This document shows positions 45,149 through 54,832 of a stretch of DNA of 64,000 nucleotides, one piece after another; position 1 is the first letter of the stretch, and every line of letters starts with the position of its first letter. A model generated the notes under the pieces. It ran no database searches. It was not told where the DNA came from and saw only the letters and a list, made by a program, of their open reading frames with translations. Origin of the DNA: Saprospirales bacterium GYS_P2D (GTDB lineage: Bacteria; Bacteroidota; Bacteroidia; Chitinophagales; Saprospiraceae); contig WUUP01000009.1 of the NCBI GenBank assembly GCA_009833045.1, positions 1 through 64,000 on the forward strand, given 5' to 3'. Both the position numbers and the translations under genes were made by a program.

Positions 45149-47695
45149 TTAGTTTCCGTTGAGCATGTTTTCTTTGAGTTGTAATAACTCTTGCTCTGAG
45201 AAGTAGAGTACTTCTCTTGGTTTGCTACCATTTGCTTCGCCGACGATACCGAGGGCCTCGAGTTGATCCATGATACGTCCTGCACGGTTATATCCGAGCT
45301 GCAGCTTTCGCTGAATGCTACTGGTAGATCCATGCTGATTGGACACTACGAGATGGGCTGCATCCCAGAAGTTTTCGTCCAGATCACTGAGTGACAGTGA
45401 CTTATTGCCCGCAGCTGACTCTTCTGTCACATACTCTGGCAGATAAAATGGCTCTGCAAATCCTTGCTGATCTCCAATATGCTTCACAATGTCTTCTACT
45501 TCTGGAGTATCGACGAATGCACACTGTAGACGTACCACGTTACCTCCAATGGATAATAACATATCTCCCCTACCGATCAACTGATCAGCTCCTCCTCCAT
45601 CGAGGATCGTACGAGAGTCTATTTTTGATGTCACTTTGAATGCTAATCTCGCTGGGAAATTGGCCTTGATGACTCCAGTGATGATATTCACTGATGGACG
45701 CTGAGTAGCGATGATGAGGTGGATACCTACAGCTCTCGCCAGCTGAGCAATACGTGCTATTGGCAGCTCTACCTCCTTGCCTGCAGTCATGATGAGATCC
45801 GCAAACTCGTCAATGACTAACACGATGAACGGCATAAACTTATGTCCATTGAGCGGATTCAACTTACGAGCGGTGAATTTGTCATTGTACTCACGGATAT
45901 TACGAGCTCTGGCCTTCTTAAGTAAATCGTATCTCGTATCCATCTCTATACAGAGCGAGTTGAGCGTGTAGATCACCTTAGACGTCTCCGTCACGATCGG
46001 CTCATCCTCATTTGGTAAATAGGCTAAGAAGTGTTTATTGATCAATCCATAAGGGAATAATTCCACTTTCTTAGGATCTATGAGTACGAGTTTCACTTGA
46101 CTCGGATGCTTCTTGTATAGTAGCGAGGATATGATCGTATTGATACCGACTGACTTACCCTGTCCGGTAGCACCCGCTATGAGGAGGTGAGGCATCTTAG
46201 CAAGATCAGCGACGAATACCTCATTGGAGATGGTCTTACCAAGTGCCAATGGAAGATCCATCTTAGCCTTCTGAAACTTATCAGACTGTACCACTTCTCT
46301 GAATGATACGATCTGCTTTTTCTTATTTGGCACCTCAATACCTATTGTTCCTTTGCCAGGTATAGGTGCGATGATACGGATACCGAGAGCTGCTAAACTC
46401 AGGGCTATATCATCTTCGAGATTTTTAATCTTACTGATCTTGACGCCTGGAGCAGGTACGATCTCATAGAGTGTGACCGTCGGACCGATCGTAGCTCGGA
46501 TTTTAGTGATCTCTATCTTATAATTGAGTAACGTACGGATGATCTGATCCTTATTCGCCTCAAGCTCATCCCTATCGATCTCTACCTTTTGATCACTATA
46601 GTCCAGTAGTAAGTCCAGAGTTGGAGGTTGATAGTTAGAGAGTTCAAGAGTTGGGTCAAATGGGTCAAGATGATCCTTATTTTCTTCCGTGATCTGGAGA
46701 TTTGGCACAGCGCTCGCAGCTGACTCCGGTGCTGTAGTCTCCAGTTCTATATCATCGAGACTTACTCTTTTTCTTGGGGTAGGTTGAGGAGCACTGATTT
46801 CTTCAAATTGATCAGTCTCCGGGCCTACTTTTTCAAATGGTTGGGCTACTGCAGGTGATGGTTCGCCGACCATAGTATCAGGAAGCTCCAGCTTTAATTC
46901 GCCGGATAGCTCCTGAGTACTATTAAAACTTGGGTTGTCGGTCGTAGGTTCGGTTTTAGGGATGACCACTTCATCACTGAAGTCGGGCTCATCTCTACTA
47001 TTATCGGTTCTCGGTTTGAGCGCCTCTTCACGCTCAGGCTTCGCAGTTACAGCGGAAGCTTTTCTTCTTGTGAACTTTAAAAAAGTCGGTATCTTAATCA
47101 TCCCCTGCGGGGTCGCTAAAGTCAAAGTCTCGAGTGCTGGATTAAACTTCCAGATCACAAAGCTTAATGCAGCAAATAGTAACATGATCACCAATCCTAA
47201 CTGTCCTACAAAATTGGACAACCAGTAAGTCACAGCGTTTCCAAAATTACCACCCCAAGGGAAAGATGAATTTTGAAATATAAAAGCCGCAGTGACAGAA
47301 GTGAATGTCATAGCAAAGAATGCTTTTTGAAAAAGTATATATATGGTACTGAGCGGCATACGCTTAATCAGGTATCGCCCAAACTCAAAAATCACTGGCA
47401 CTAAAAACAAGGCAGCTATCCCAAATCCCCAATAGATGAAGAGATTGGACAGGACAGCTCCTAATCGGCCGAGCCAATTAGTCACTACGACCTCGCCATC
47501 GACGAGTATCCCCCATGATAGTCGGAGCACAGCATCCTGATCTGCCCTCCACGTAAAGAAATACGAGATAAAGGCAATCATAAAGTAGAGTGATAACAAT
47601 ATGAGTAAAACTCCTGTTATTTTTATCAGCCTATTATCGCTCTTATTCTTCTGGACCTTCTTCGCTTTATTCTTCTTAGATGGCATATTCAACAT
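45149..47695 (-). CDS. ftsK: DNA translocase FtsK/SpoIIIE
   Basis: An 848-residue septal DNA translocase. Four N-terminal transmembrane helices (roughly 25-47, 75-97, 120-140, 160-185) anchor it at the division site. A variable Pro/Glu/Thr-rich linker (about 200-380) is followed by the motor domain with Walker A GATGQGKSVG (about 507-516) and Walker B VLVIDEFADL, and a C-terminal winged-helix gamma domain (about 780-840, STSSIQRKLQLGYNRAGRIM) that reads polar DNA motifs. It pumps chromosome dimers to the septum for XerCD resolution. Confidence 0.97.
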   Translation of the reverse strand: MLNMPSKKNKAKKVQKNKSDNRLIKITGVLLILLSLYFMIAFISYFFTWRADQDAVLRLSWGILVDGEVVVTNWLGRLGAVLSNLFIYWGFGIAALFLVPVIFEFGRYLIKRMPLSTIYILFQKAFFAMTFTSVTAAFIFQNSSFPWGGNFGNAVTYWLSNFVGQLGLVIMLLFAALSFVIWKFNPALETLTLATPQGMIKIPTFLKFTRRKASAVTAKPEREEALKPRTDNSRDEPDFSDEVVIPKTEPTTDNPSFNSTQELSGELKLELPDTMVGEPSPAVAQPFEKVGPETDQFEEISAPQPTPRKRVSLDDIELETTAPESAASAVPNLQITEENKDHLDPFDPTLELSNYQPPTLDLLLDYSDQKVEIDRDELEANKDQIIRTLLNYKIEITKIRATIGPTVTLYEIVPAPGVKISKIKNLEDDIALSLAALGIRIIAPIPGKGTIGIEVPNKKKQIVSFREVVQSDKFQKAKMDLPLALGKTISNEVFVADLAKMPHLLIAGATGQGKSVGINTIISSLLYKKHPSQVKLVLIDPKKVELFPYGLINKHFLAYLPNEDEPIVTETSKVIYTLNSLCIEMDTRYDLLKKARARNIREYNDKFTARKLNPLNGHKFMPFIVLVIDEFADLIMTAGKEVELPIARIAQLARAVGIHLIIATQRPSVNIITGVIKANFPARLAFKVTSKIDSRTILDGGGADQLIGRGDMLLSIGGNVVRLQCAFVDTPEVEDIVKHIGDQQGFAEPFYLPEYVTEESAAGNKSLSLSDLDENFWDAAHLVVSNQHGSTSSIQRKLQLGYNRAGRIMDQLEALGIVGEANGSKPREVLYFSEQELLQLKENMLNGN

Positions 47696-47708
47696 ATTAA
47701 CACGAATG

Positions 47709-47737
47709 CGAATATATTAACATGAAATGCTATTCAA
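47709..47737 (-). promoter_or_regulatory. Bacteroidota-type promoter upstream of ftsK
   Basis: On the minus strand TTG (47735-47737) is followed after 18 bp by TATATTCG (47709-47716), close to the TTG-N19-TAnnTTTG form of primary Bacteroidota promoters. The -7 element lies about 14 bp before the ATG at 47695. The TTCGCATTCG decamer at its downstream edge also occurs upstream of the TerC gene. Confidence 0.5.
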
Positions 47738-47869
47738 AGAATAAAATCACAGATTAATTACAGAAAATCAATCTTTTACACTTTATAAAAAAACGTAATA
47801 TGTATGAACGACTAAACATCAGCGGCTTACACATCAGGATTTTTATAATTGTTAAAAACCTAATGTAAA

Positions 47870-49000
47870 ATGGACTTCAGTACCGCTGAGCTCACCCGAT
47901 ATAGTCGACATTTTAATCTGCCCAACTTCTCCCGAGCGGCACAGCTGAAGCTGAAGCAGGCAAAAGTCCTACTCATAGGTACTGGTGGACTGGGTAGCCC
48001 CATGGCTCTCTATCTCACGGCTGCAGGTGTCGGTCATATAGGTCTCATAGATGCAGATGTAGTAGACCTCTCCAATCTGCAGCGTCAAGTACTCTATACT
48101 ACTAAAGATATAGGACAGTCAAAAGTCGAGATAGCTGCTCAGCGTCTATCTGCTCTCAATCCACATGTTTCGTTTACCACCTATAATGAGTATCTATCGG
48201 TAGATAATGCGATCGATATCATCAGCCAATATGACATCATTGCAGATGGCACTGACAATTTTCCAACAAGATATCTGGTCAATGATGCCTGCGTACTTAC
48301 TGGACGTGTCAATGTATATGCCTCTATATTCAGATATGAAGGGCAGGTGGCTGTATTCAATCAAGTATTACAAGATGGAACCCGCAGTGCGAACTATAGA
48401 GACCTCTACCCTACTCCACCTCCTGCTGGATCCGTACCAGACTGTGCAGCTGGTGGTATACTTGGAGTGATGGCTGGCGTCTTAGGCAATCTCCAAGCCC
48501 TCGAGGTCATCAAAGCAATCACAGGTATCGGAGATGGATTGATTAATCAGATTTTGCTCGTAGATACGCTCAGTATGTCGTTTAGGAAACTGAAATACTC
48601 TAAAAAAGCCGACACAAACATCACGGAATTAGTGAACTATGACGAATTTTGTGGTGTTCAGTCATCTGAAATAACTACTATGGCAATAAAAGAAATAACA
48701 GTACAAGACCTCAAAGAGTGGAGAGATAGCGGCAAAGCTCACCAACTCGTAGACGTAAGAGAGGCTAATGAATATGAATTCGCAAATATTGATGGAGACT
48801 TAATACCACTAGGTAGTATCATGTCGGCACAAGACAAAATAAAAGATGATGTGGATGTAGTCCTGATGTGTCGCAGTGGTCAGCGTAGCGCTGCCGCAGT
48901 AGATGCTCTTCAGAAAGCAGGATTTGACAATCTCTACAATCTCAAAGGAGGTATCCTCGCTTGGTCACGAGAGATTGATAATACGATCCCTCAGTACTAA
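47870..49000 (+). CDS. ThiF/MoeB-type E1-like adenylyltransferase with rhodanese domain
   Basis: A 376-residue fusion. The E1-like domain (about 1-245) has the ATP-binding GTGGLGSP (37-44), DADVVDLSNLQRQ with the activating arginine, and the Cys192 region PDCAAGG. The CxxC zinc pairs of E. coli MoeB are missing (TRSANYRDLYP takes the place of the first). The C-terminal rhodanese domain (about 272-375) has the persulfide Cys334 in CRSGQRS. Such proteins adenylate and sulfurate ubiquitin-like sulfur carriers (ThiS or MoaD) for thiamine or molybdopterin synthesis; no thi or moa genes are adjacent, so the pathway is undecided. Confidence 0.9.
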   Translation: MDFSTAELTRYSRHFNLPNFSRAAQLKLKQAKVLLIGTGGLGSPMALYLTAAGVGHIGLIDADVVDLSNLQRQVLYTTKDIGQSKVEIAAQRLSALNPHVSFTTYNEYLSVDNAIDIISQYDIIADGTDNFPTRYLVNDACVLTGRVNVYASIFRYEGQVAVFNQVLQDGTRSANYRDLYPTPPPAGSVPDCAAGGILGVMAGVLGNLQALEVIKAITGIGDGLINQILLVDTLSMSFRKLKYSKKADTNITELVNYDEFCGVQSSEITTMAIKEITVQDLKEWRDSGKAHQLVDVREANEYEFANIDGDLIPLGSIMSAQDKIKDDVDVVLMCRSGQRSAAAVDALQKAGFDNLYNLKGGILAWSREIDNTIPQY

Positions 49001-49063
49001 AAATCTAAATACAGATCACTTCATTGATCATAGAGATGATGAACCGTCTCCTAAGGAATAGCT

Positions 49064-49094
49064 AAGCCTCAGAATAACTCTGGGGCTTTTTTAA
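49064..49094 (+). terminator. Terminator after the MoeB-rhodanese gene
   Basis: A 9-bp stem (49064-49072 with 49080-49088, one G-U) with a 7-nt loop runs into a T tract. It lies 63 bp after the stop codon. Confidence 0.85.
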
Positions 49095-49141
49095 TTTGAT
49101 CTAATTACTTCTTCTCATTTATCTCCTTTATTTTGGGGGAA

Positions 49142-49612
49142 ATGTATCAAATGAATCAGAGCGAATCTTTAGCCGTAAGAATGGACGAAGTCTTGCTCAA
49201 TGGTAGCTGGATAGCCAATACCAATATCAAAGAGCAGCTCCAAAAAATCTCTTGGCAACAAGCGAAGCGAAAAATCGGAGATCATAACTCTATAGCACAG
49301 CTGATATACCATATCAACTACTATATAGGCGGGATACTCAATGTCCTCCAAGGCGGAGACCTCGAAATCAGGGATAAGTATAGTTTTGATATGGCACCTA
49401 TCGAATCTGCAGAAGACTGGCAGCGACTAAAGGAGGACTATCTCAAAAATGCTACGATGATCGTCAATGCTATCAAAACACAGCCCTTTGATATCTGGGG
49501 CCAGCCATTCGTCAAAGAAGCCTATGGCAGCTATGAAAGAAACCTCGAAGGCCTGATCGAGCACAGCTACTATCATTTTGGGCAGATATCCCTACTGATA
49601 AAATTAGTATGA
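49142..49612 (+). CDS. DinB/YfiT-like putative metal-dependent protein
   Basis: A 156-residue four-helix-bundle protein. Histidines in LIYHINYYIGG and LIEHSYYHFGQIS are placed like the three metal-binding histidines of the DinB/YfiT fold. Such proteins include thiol transferases and stress proteins; substrate unknown. Start at ATG 49142 (a second ATG at 49151 is also possible; an upstream TTG at 49133 is unlikely). Confidence 0.75.
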   Translation: MYQMNQSESLAVRMDEVLLNGSWIANTNIKEQLQKISWQQAKRKIGDHNSIAQLIYHINYYIGGILNVLQGGDLEIRDKYSFDMAPIESAEDWQRLKEDYLKNATMIVNAIKTQPFDIWGQPFVKEAYGSYERNLEGLIEHSYYHFGQISLLIKLV

Positions 49613-49740
49613 GATCAATATAAAAAGACCATATCATCACGTCTCCGACACATTTAGTATATGGACTAAATAGGTATATGCAAGAAATCAAACGTCAGAT
49701 ACTATGAAGCCAGTAGGTCACCTACATCAATCTACCTAAT

Positions 49741-51039
49741 GTGATAAAACAACTCTACAGAAACGGTCTCAATGATGAGGACAATCCTATCACAGTCATG
49801 CGGACTGTACTTGTCAATATCATAGTGCTCATCACTGTGCCTTTTCTATTAGTGCTCATAGTCATGCTATTAGCCTCAGGAGTATATACATCGAGCCTTA
49901 TGACATCGATCGGTACAGCTTTATTGCTTTTCGTGTTTTGGCTCAATAAGCAAAGAAGATTCAAGATCGCAAGCAGGATCGTCATACTCATGCTGACTAT
50001 ATTAACAGGAGTGACGATAACCCTCTATGGCAGGCAAAGTGAGGTCCAGGTACTATTGATATCTATGATGATCTTTGTTTTTGTCCTATTTGATTCATGG
50101 AGCGACTGGATAATGATTGGAGGAACTGTACTCTTGGCATGGTTTGTCCCTTATCTATCTCTTGAGCTATATGGCCCACTGGATGAGACTCATGATGTCC
50201 CTTATTTACACTTTGTGGTGATGGCTTTTGCATTTTTTTCGATTAGCATATTAGCTTTTGTTGTGATGGAAAACCTGAAACTGTACCTCCATCAAAAGGA
50301 TGAGGCACTCGCCACCGCATCTTCACAAAATCAAGAACTCGTAGAGAAAAACAAACATATCCAACAGCAAAAGGACGAATTGGAAATATTCACCTCGGTA
50401 GCAGCACATGATCTAAAGACACCTATTCGTACCATCAGTAGTTTTCTGGGACTTCTGGAGAGGACTCAAAATCCAGACGATAGAAAGTCTAAAGAATATA
50501 TCAATCACATCAAATCTGGAGCGGAGCAGTTGCATTCATTAGTCAATGGTATCAGAGACTATCGCCAGATCGAGGACAATCCGACTTACCTATCCTACTC
50601 TACCACAGTCGATATTCTGGATCAAATAAGAGCAGATTTGAAAAACCAATATACTGACCGAGTCATCCTAAACTATGAAGTGCCTAATAATCTCAAGATA
50701 GATAAAAGTCATCTGACTCAGATATTTGACCATCTGATAGATAATGCTATCAGATACAATAACAAGCAAGTCAAAGAAATAAAAATCACCAGTATCCTAT
50801 CTACTGATAATGTCTTAATCAGGGTAAAAGACAATGGTATAGGTATCGACCCAGAGTATCTCTCCTACATTTTTGAGCCATTCAAAAAGCTACACAGCTC
50901 TCATATCTATGAAGGCTCGGGACTCGGACTATCCATAGCTAAAAAGATCATCAATAAATATGGAGGAACAATAGAGGCGCAGTCTTCGCCATCGGGCAGC
51001 ACCTTCATCATCACATTCCCAAGAGCGATAGTCGTATAG
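49741..51039 (+). CDS. Membrane sensor histidine kinase
   Basis: A 432-residue kinase with about six transmembrane helices in the first 180 residues (from VLVNIIVLITVPFLLVLIVM to FAFFSISILAFVVM). A coiled coil (190-215) leads to HisKA with SVAAHDLKTPIRTI as H box, and HATPase_c with DHLIDNAIRYN, DNGIGIDPEYL and GSGLGLSIAKKI. No separate sensor domain, so it probably reads a membrane or intramembrane cue. No response regulator is adjacent. The start is a GTG at 49741; the first ATG would be 49798. Confidence 0.92.
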   Translation: MIKQLYRNGLNDEDNPITVMRTVLVNIIVLITVPFLLVLIVMLLASGVYTSSLMTSIGTALLLFVFWLNKQRRFKIASRIVILMLTILTGVTITLYGRQSEVQVLLISMMIFVFVLFDSWSDWIMIGGTVLLAWFVPYLSLELYGPLDETHDVPYLHFVVMAFAFFSISILAFVVMENLKLYLHQKDEALATASSQNQELVEKNKHIQQQKDELEIFTSVAAHDLKTPIRTISSFLGLLERTQNPDDRKSKEYINHIKSGAEQLHSLVNGIRDYRQIEDNPTYLSYSTTVDILDQIRADLKNQYTDRVILNYEVPNNLKIDKSHLTQIFDHLIDNAIRYNNKQVKEIKITSILSTDNVLIRVKDNGIGIDPEYLSYIFEPFKKLHSSHIYEGSGLGLSIAKKIINKYGGTIEAQSSPSGSTFIITFPRAIVV

Positions 51040-51129
51040 AAGTAATTCTTTCAAAAATTATCCAACTTGGCTAAGCGTTATCTTTTCGTGCAGTATTATA
51101 CTGACAAAGAACGCAAGAATAGCCAAACA

Positions 51130-52833
51130 ATGACAACGATCAAATCTCTCATACTGCTGCTCGGATTAAGCTTGCTCTACTCAGCCTGCTACGAAGACTT
51201 ATTAGAAACGAACACTTTAGACTCTTCAATCGCAGAACCTGAGCAGCTCTATGTCAATCAGATCTCGGGAGTCGTAACCGACACTGCCGGCTTCGCTATT
51301 GAAAATGTAGAAATCTCCATTGTTGGCGCCACTACCTTAACTGATGCAGAAGGAAAGTTTGAACTCAAAGACGTAACTCTCGGACAATATGGCTCCTATC
51401 TCTCAGCAGAGCGAAATGGCTACTACGAGACAGGCATAAGGCTATATGGTGCGGAGTCTCTCTCACTATATACGACCCTCACCTTAGTACCCAAAAAGGG
51501 TGACTATGTCTTTGAGAATAGTCAAGGTGCTGAAGTGCAAGATCCTTCTGGACTCAAGGCAAACTTCCCAGCAGGCACCTTTCAAAAAGATGGAACTCCG
51601 TATGACGGATCGGTATACGTCAATATATTTTGGGTGGCCCCAAATAATATCAACACCTACGATCATAAAGTGCAGGTCTATGAGTCTATCACTGCCGATC
51701 AGCAATACCCCTATCATAAGCCAGCGCTCAGCAGTATTGCTTATATCAGTGTGACTGATGCCTCTGGTCGACCACTTGATGTAGACCCTGAGCAGCCTGT
51801 AGAAGTGATATTCCCGGCTGAGCATCAGACCAGTAATGACGCATTAGTAGAAGAAGTAACTCTCTTATCACTAAATGAAAATATTGGTCTCTGGGTAGAA
51901 GAAGGTACGGCCATCAATACTGGAGCTGGATATCGTGCGCTGCTACCCCATTTCAGCTGGTGGTGTATCGCTACTATACGCTCGAGTGCCGATTTATGTA
52001 TTTCATTCTCTGATCTTACGGCAGAATCAACCAGTCGTGAGAGAGGAGATTTATTCTTAATCTCCGAGACTGATGGTGCGATCGTGCACGCCGGAGTGAT
52101 AGACTACGAGCATGAGGTATGTATCCCTATCCCTCAAGAGACACAGCTGGAGATCAGAGCCTATAATAATTGCTTCTCAGAGATCGGTGCATGGCGATAT
52201 GCAGGTACCGCCGAAAGCACTGACCAGCTCAGTATCGAGATCGAAGCACGTCCTACGATGATCAACCTATCTGGACTCATCGATCCCTGTACCGACGAGA
52301 CGGGGCACTATGTAGATATATACTATAGTACCGAGCTGAGTCAGGATTATTGGGGCCGCACTGATCTGAGATTTGATATTGCACTCGACGCATGCTACAC
52401 CTCAGAGATACTCTATATCACTGCGGTAGACAGCTTCAGCAATATCACGAGATCGGTGACAGTGGACCTCAATGAGCTCAGCTCTCTGGATAATATAGTC
52501 ATCGATCTGTGCTCGCTGAGCACTGGCTCTGGATATATCGAGTACAATGGCCGATCTTACGAAAACGTGATCGCCAGAGCCCAGCCAGAAGAGACCCTCA
52601 TCATACATAATGAGCAGACAGGTAATGGACTACTCCTCGGATTTGATGGACATACGACTGGGACTTTTGAGGGGAGGCTCTTCGGCCAATCTGGAGAAAT
52701 CTGCGAAGGCCAAGTAACCATCACTAAATACGGTGACATCGGAGATACTATCGAAGGAACATATGAGATGCCTGCTAATGAACTGGGCTGCGAAGGCGCT
52801 ACAGGATCATTCGTGGCATTACGAGAAAAATAA
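51130..52833 (+). CDS. Surface lipoprotein with carboxypeptidase-regulatory-like domain
   Basis: About 567 residues. A signal sequence ends in LLYSAC, a plausible though not canonical lipobox. Next comes a carboxypeptidase-regulatory-like domain (about 45-120: ISGVVTDTAGFAIENVEISI, TLTDAEGKFEL), then several beta-sandwich regions with paired cysteines. No enzyme motif. First gene of the unit that continues with an ECF sigma factor (31 bp gap). Start at ATG 51130; the longer frame from 51067 lacks a signal peptide at its N-terminus. Confidence 0.8.
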   Translation: MTTIKSLILLLGLSLLYSACYEDLLETNTLDSSIAEPEQLYVNQISGVVTDTAGFAIENVEISIVGATTLTDAEGKFELKDVTLGQYGSYLSAERNGYYETGIRLYGAESLSLYTTLTLVPKKGDYVFENSQGAEVQDPSGLKANFPAGTFQKDGTPYDGSVYVNIFWVAPNNINTYDHKVQVYESITADQQYPYHKPALSSIAYISVTDASGRPLDVDPEQPVEVIFPAEHQTSNDALVEEVTLLSLNENIGLWVEEGTAINTGAGYRALLPHFSWWCIATIRSSADLCISFSDLTAESTSRERGDLFLISETDGAIVHAGVIDYEHEVCIPIPQETQLEIRAYNNCFSEIGAWRYAGTAESTDQLSIEIEARPTMINLSGLIDPCTDETGHYVDIYYSTELSQDYWGRTDLRFDIALDACYTSEILYITAVDSFSNITRSVTVDLNELSSLDNIVIDLCSLSTGSGYIEYNGRSYENVIARAQPEETLIIHNEQTGNGLLLGFDGHTTGTFEGRLFGQSGEICEGQVTITKYGDIGDTIEGTYEMPANELGCEGATGSFVALREK

Positions 52834-52864
52834 ATCAATCAAAAACTAACAGATTATCCAGCGG

Positions 52865-53398
52865 GTGACGGATAAGACTATAATAGAAGGGTGCAAAAAG
52901 CACCAAGCAAAATATCAGAAAATGCTTTTAGAAAAGTACTCCCCTGTACTCATGGCTACCGCTATGCGCTATCTCAAGGATAGTGCCAGCGCCCAAGATG
53001 CACTGCAAGAGACCTGGATAAAAGTATTCAAAAATATAAATCGATATCAAGAAGAAGGAAAGCTCGGAGGATGGCTCAAGCGAATACTAATCAACACAGT
53101 ACTGCGAGCTAAAATCAAGCCAACTAAAGATGTCGAACTCAATGCTACCGCAGACTATATCACGACCGTCAGGCCAGATATAGAAAGCACACTGAATGTC
53201 AATGACCTAATGAAAGTAATAGAGACCATACCTGTACCTGCCAAACATGTATTCATGATGAATATCATAGATGGCATGAGTCACAGAGAGATCGCTGAAG
53301 TGCTCAATATCAAAGAAAGCACCTCGAGAGTACACCTGACTAATGCCAGAAAATACCTGAAAAACATCCTATCACAATCTAAAGAGATGAGTATATGA
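52865..53398 (+). CDS. ECF-type RNA polymerase sigma factor
   Basis: A 177-residue ECF sigma factor. Region 2 (about 22-90) has SASAQDALQETWIKVFKNIN; region 4 (about 115-170) has IDGMSHREIAEVLNIKESTS, then RVHLTNARKYL. Start is a GTG at 52865. The stop overlaps the following gene as ATGA, coupling sigma synthesis to the membrane protein that is its likely anti-sigma factor. Confidence 0.93.
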   Translation: MTDKTIIEGCKKHQAKYQKMLLEKYSPVLMATAMRYLKDSASAQDALQETWIKVFKNINRYQEEGKLGGWLKRILINTVLRAKIKPTKDVELNATADYITTVRPDIESTLNVNDLMKVIETIPVPAKHVFMMNIIDGMSHREIAEVLNIKESTSRVHLTNARKYLKNILSQSKEMSI

Positions 53399-54822
53399 AG
53401 TGGGAAGATATAGAACGAAAACTGGCACAAGAAATGGGCTCTCAAGAGCATCCGGTAGATACAGATGCACTCTGGGCCGCTGTCAAAGATCATATCCCAC
53501 AAGAAGAGAAAAAAGATCGAGGCATCATCTTTTGGCTCTGGGGCATTGGGCTATTATTTACCCTATCGAGTGTGAGCTATGGTGCCTATCGATGGTATCA
53601 GTCAGAAGACCAAGATATAGATCTGGTCGAGACCAGCACGCTATCATCTGCTATCAAGGCTACTGCTATATTGACGGATGAAGCAATAAATCAGGCTCCA
53701 GCCAAACTCGTCAACACATCACTAAGTGAGTCATCTATTGATAACATTCGCTCAACGGAACGGTCTATAGCGAGCTCACAAGCTAACGAAGGATCGAAGC
53801 CGAGCAAACAATCAAGTAAAAGTCTAATAGCTAATAACAATACCCTAAATAACTACACCTATAACGACAATACTCCAACAAAACCCATCGACTTGGCCAT
53901 CGGGCAATCTAAAAATTCAGTAGCTCCGTTCATTGAGTATGATGCTGAATTACGTAACCGAACTTCAGCAAGTGTCGCTAATAGCATGAAAACCAAAAAA
54001 TTTTGGATCAGTGAAAGTATCACAGCTCTGACCATCGATCCGCTCCTATGGGAAACAGAGGATTATAATGCTCCCCAAAATAGTATCCTACCAACTCCTA
54101 AATACAAAGGACACTGGAGTATTGAGGGAGGCCTCGGACTACTGGCAGGCCATGATCATCTATCATTGAGAAATCAGGAATGGGCAGATCATTATACCCG
54201 ACGTGAGCTGGCAGAAGAAGCGCTGCCATCGTACAATCTTCATCTGATGGGCACCTATCACTTCGCTCCAGCATGGTCGGTCAGAGCAGGTCTGCGCTAT
54301 CAGCATCGCTACAAGCGCTCCAATGGATCGATCCAATACCTCGAAGATATAGAGCTCCAGGACGCACTACTGAAGCAAGTATACTCCATGGATGGAGTAC
54401 AAAATATCACAGGGAGTGCTACAGTACAGCAAGTAATCTCAGAGAATAATCAGCGAATCAATCAATATCGCCGTCTCGAGATCCCAGCAGAACTTCAGTA
54501 TGCACTGCACAGTGGCAAATGGAGCTGGGAGACGAGTGTAGGTGGTGCTATCGGCATCTACAGTGATATCTCAGGATTTACGCATCCATTTGCCGATAGA
54601 GAGTATGATCTATCAACAGATACAGAGGGCTGGTACTTGGCTCGCATACCTACTCTATCGATAGGAGTATCCTCAGGTGCCGCCTATCAGCTCGAAAGCA
54701 TAGACATCTATAGCCGAATCCGCTACCAATATGATGTTAACTCGATCACAAATAAAGAATACGGAGTCGCAGAGCGACTCTCAGGATGGAATATAGAAAT
54801 AGGACTACGCAAGCATTTTTAA
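53395..54822 (+). CDS. Dual-membrane anti-sigma-like protein: TM helix plus outer-membrane barrel
   Basis: A 475-residue protein with an unusual layout. A short cytosolic N-terminus (1-42, acidic and amphipathic, fit for sigma binding) is followed by one transmembrane helix (about 43-64), a long Ser/Thr/Asn-rich disordered linker (about 75-240) and a C-terminal outer-membrane beta-barrel (about 241-475) with strands such as WSIEGGLGLLAG and WSVRAGLRYQHRYK, ending in a terminal Phe (IEIGLRKHF). The helix is not followed by a signal-peptidase site. The layout matches the dual-membrane-spanning anti-sigma factors (Dma) reported in Bacteroides thetaiotaomicron. Overlaps the sigma gene by 4 nt. 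Confidence 0.82.
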   Translation: MKWEDIERKLAQEMGSQEHPVDTDALWAAVKDHIPQEEKKDRGIIFWLWGIGLLFTLSSVSYGAYRWYQSEDQDIDLVETSTLSSAIKATAILTDEAINQAPAKLVNTSLSESSIDNIRSTERSIASSQANEGSKPSKQSSKSLIANNNTLNNYTYNDNTPTKPIDLAIGQSKNSVAPFIEYDAELRNRTSASVANSMKTKKFWISESITALTIDPLLWETEDYNAPQNSILPTPKYKGHWSIEGGLGLLAGHDHLSLRNQEWADHYTRRELAEEALPSYNLHLMGTYHFAPAWSVRAGLRYQHRYKRSNGSIQYLEDIELQDALLKQVYSMDGVQNITGSATVQQVISENNQRINQYRRLEIPAELQYALHSGKWSWETSVGGAIGIYSDISGFTHPFADREYDLSTDTEGWYLARIPTLSIGVSSGAAYQLESIDIYSRIRYQYDVNSITNKEYGVAERLSGWNIEIGLRKHF

Positions 54823-54832
54823 TATCAAATCC

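Noticed and set aside
52865-54822. Classical TonB-receptor cell-surface signalling system
   Set aside because: The sigma gene is not followed by a FecR-type anti-sigma or a SusC-type receptor; the adjacent barrel is fused to the TM protein itself.
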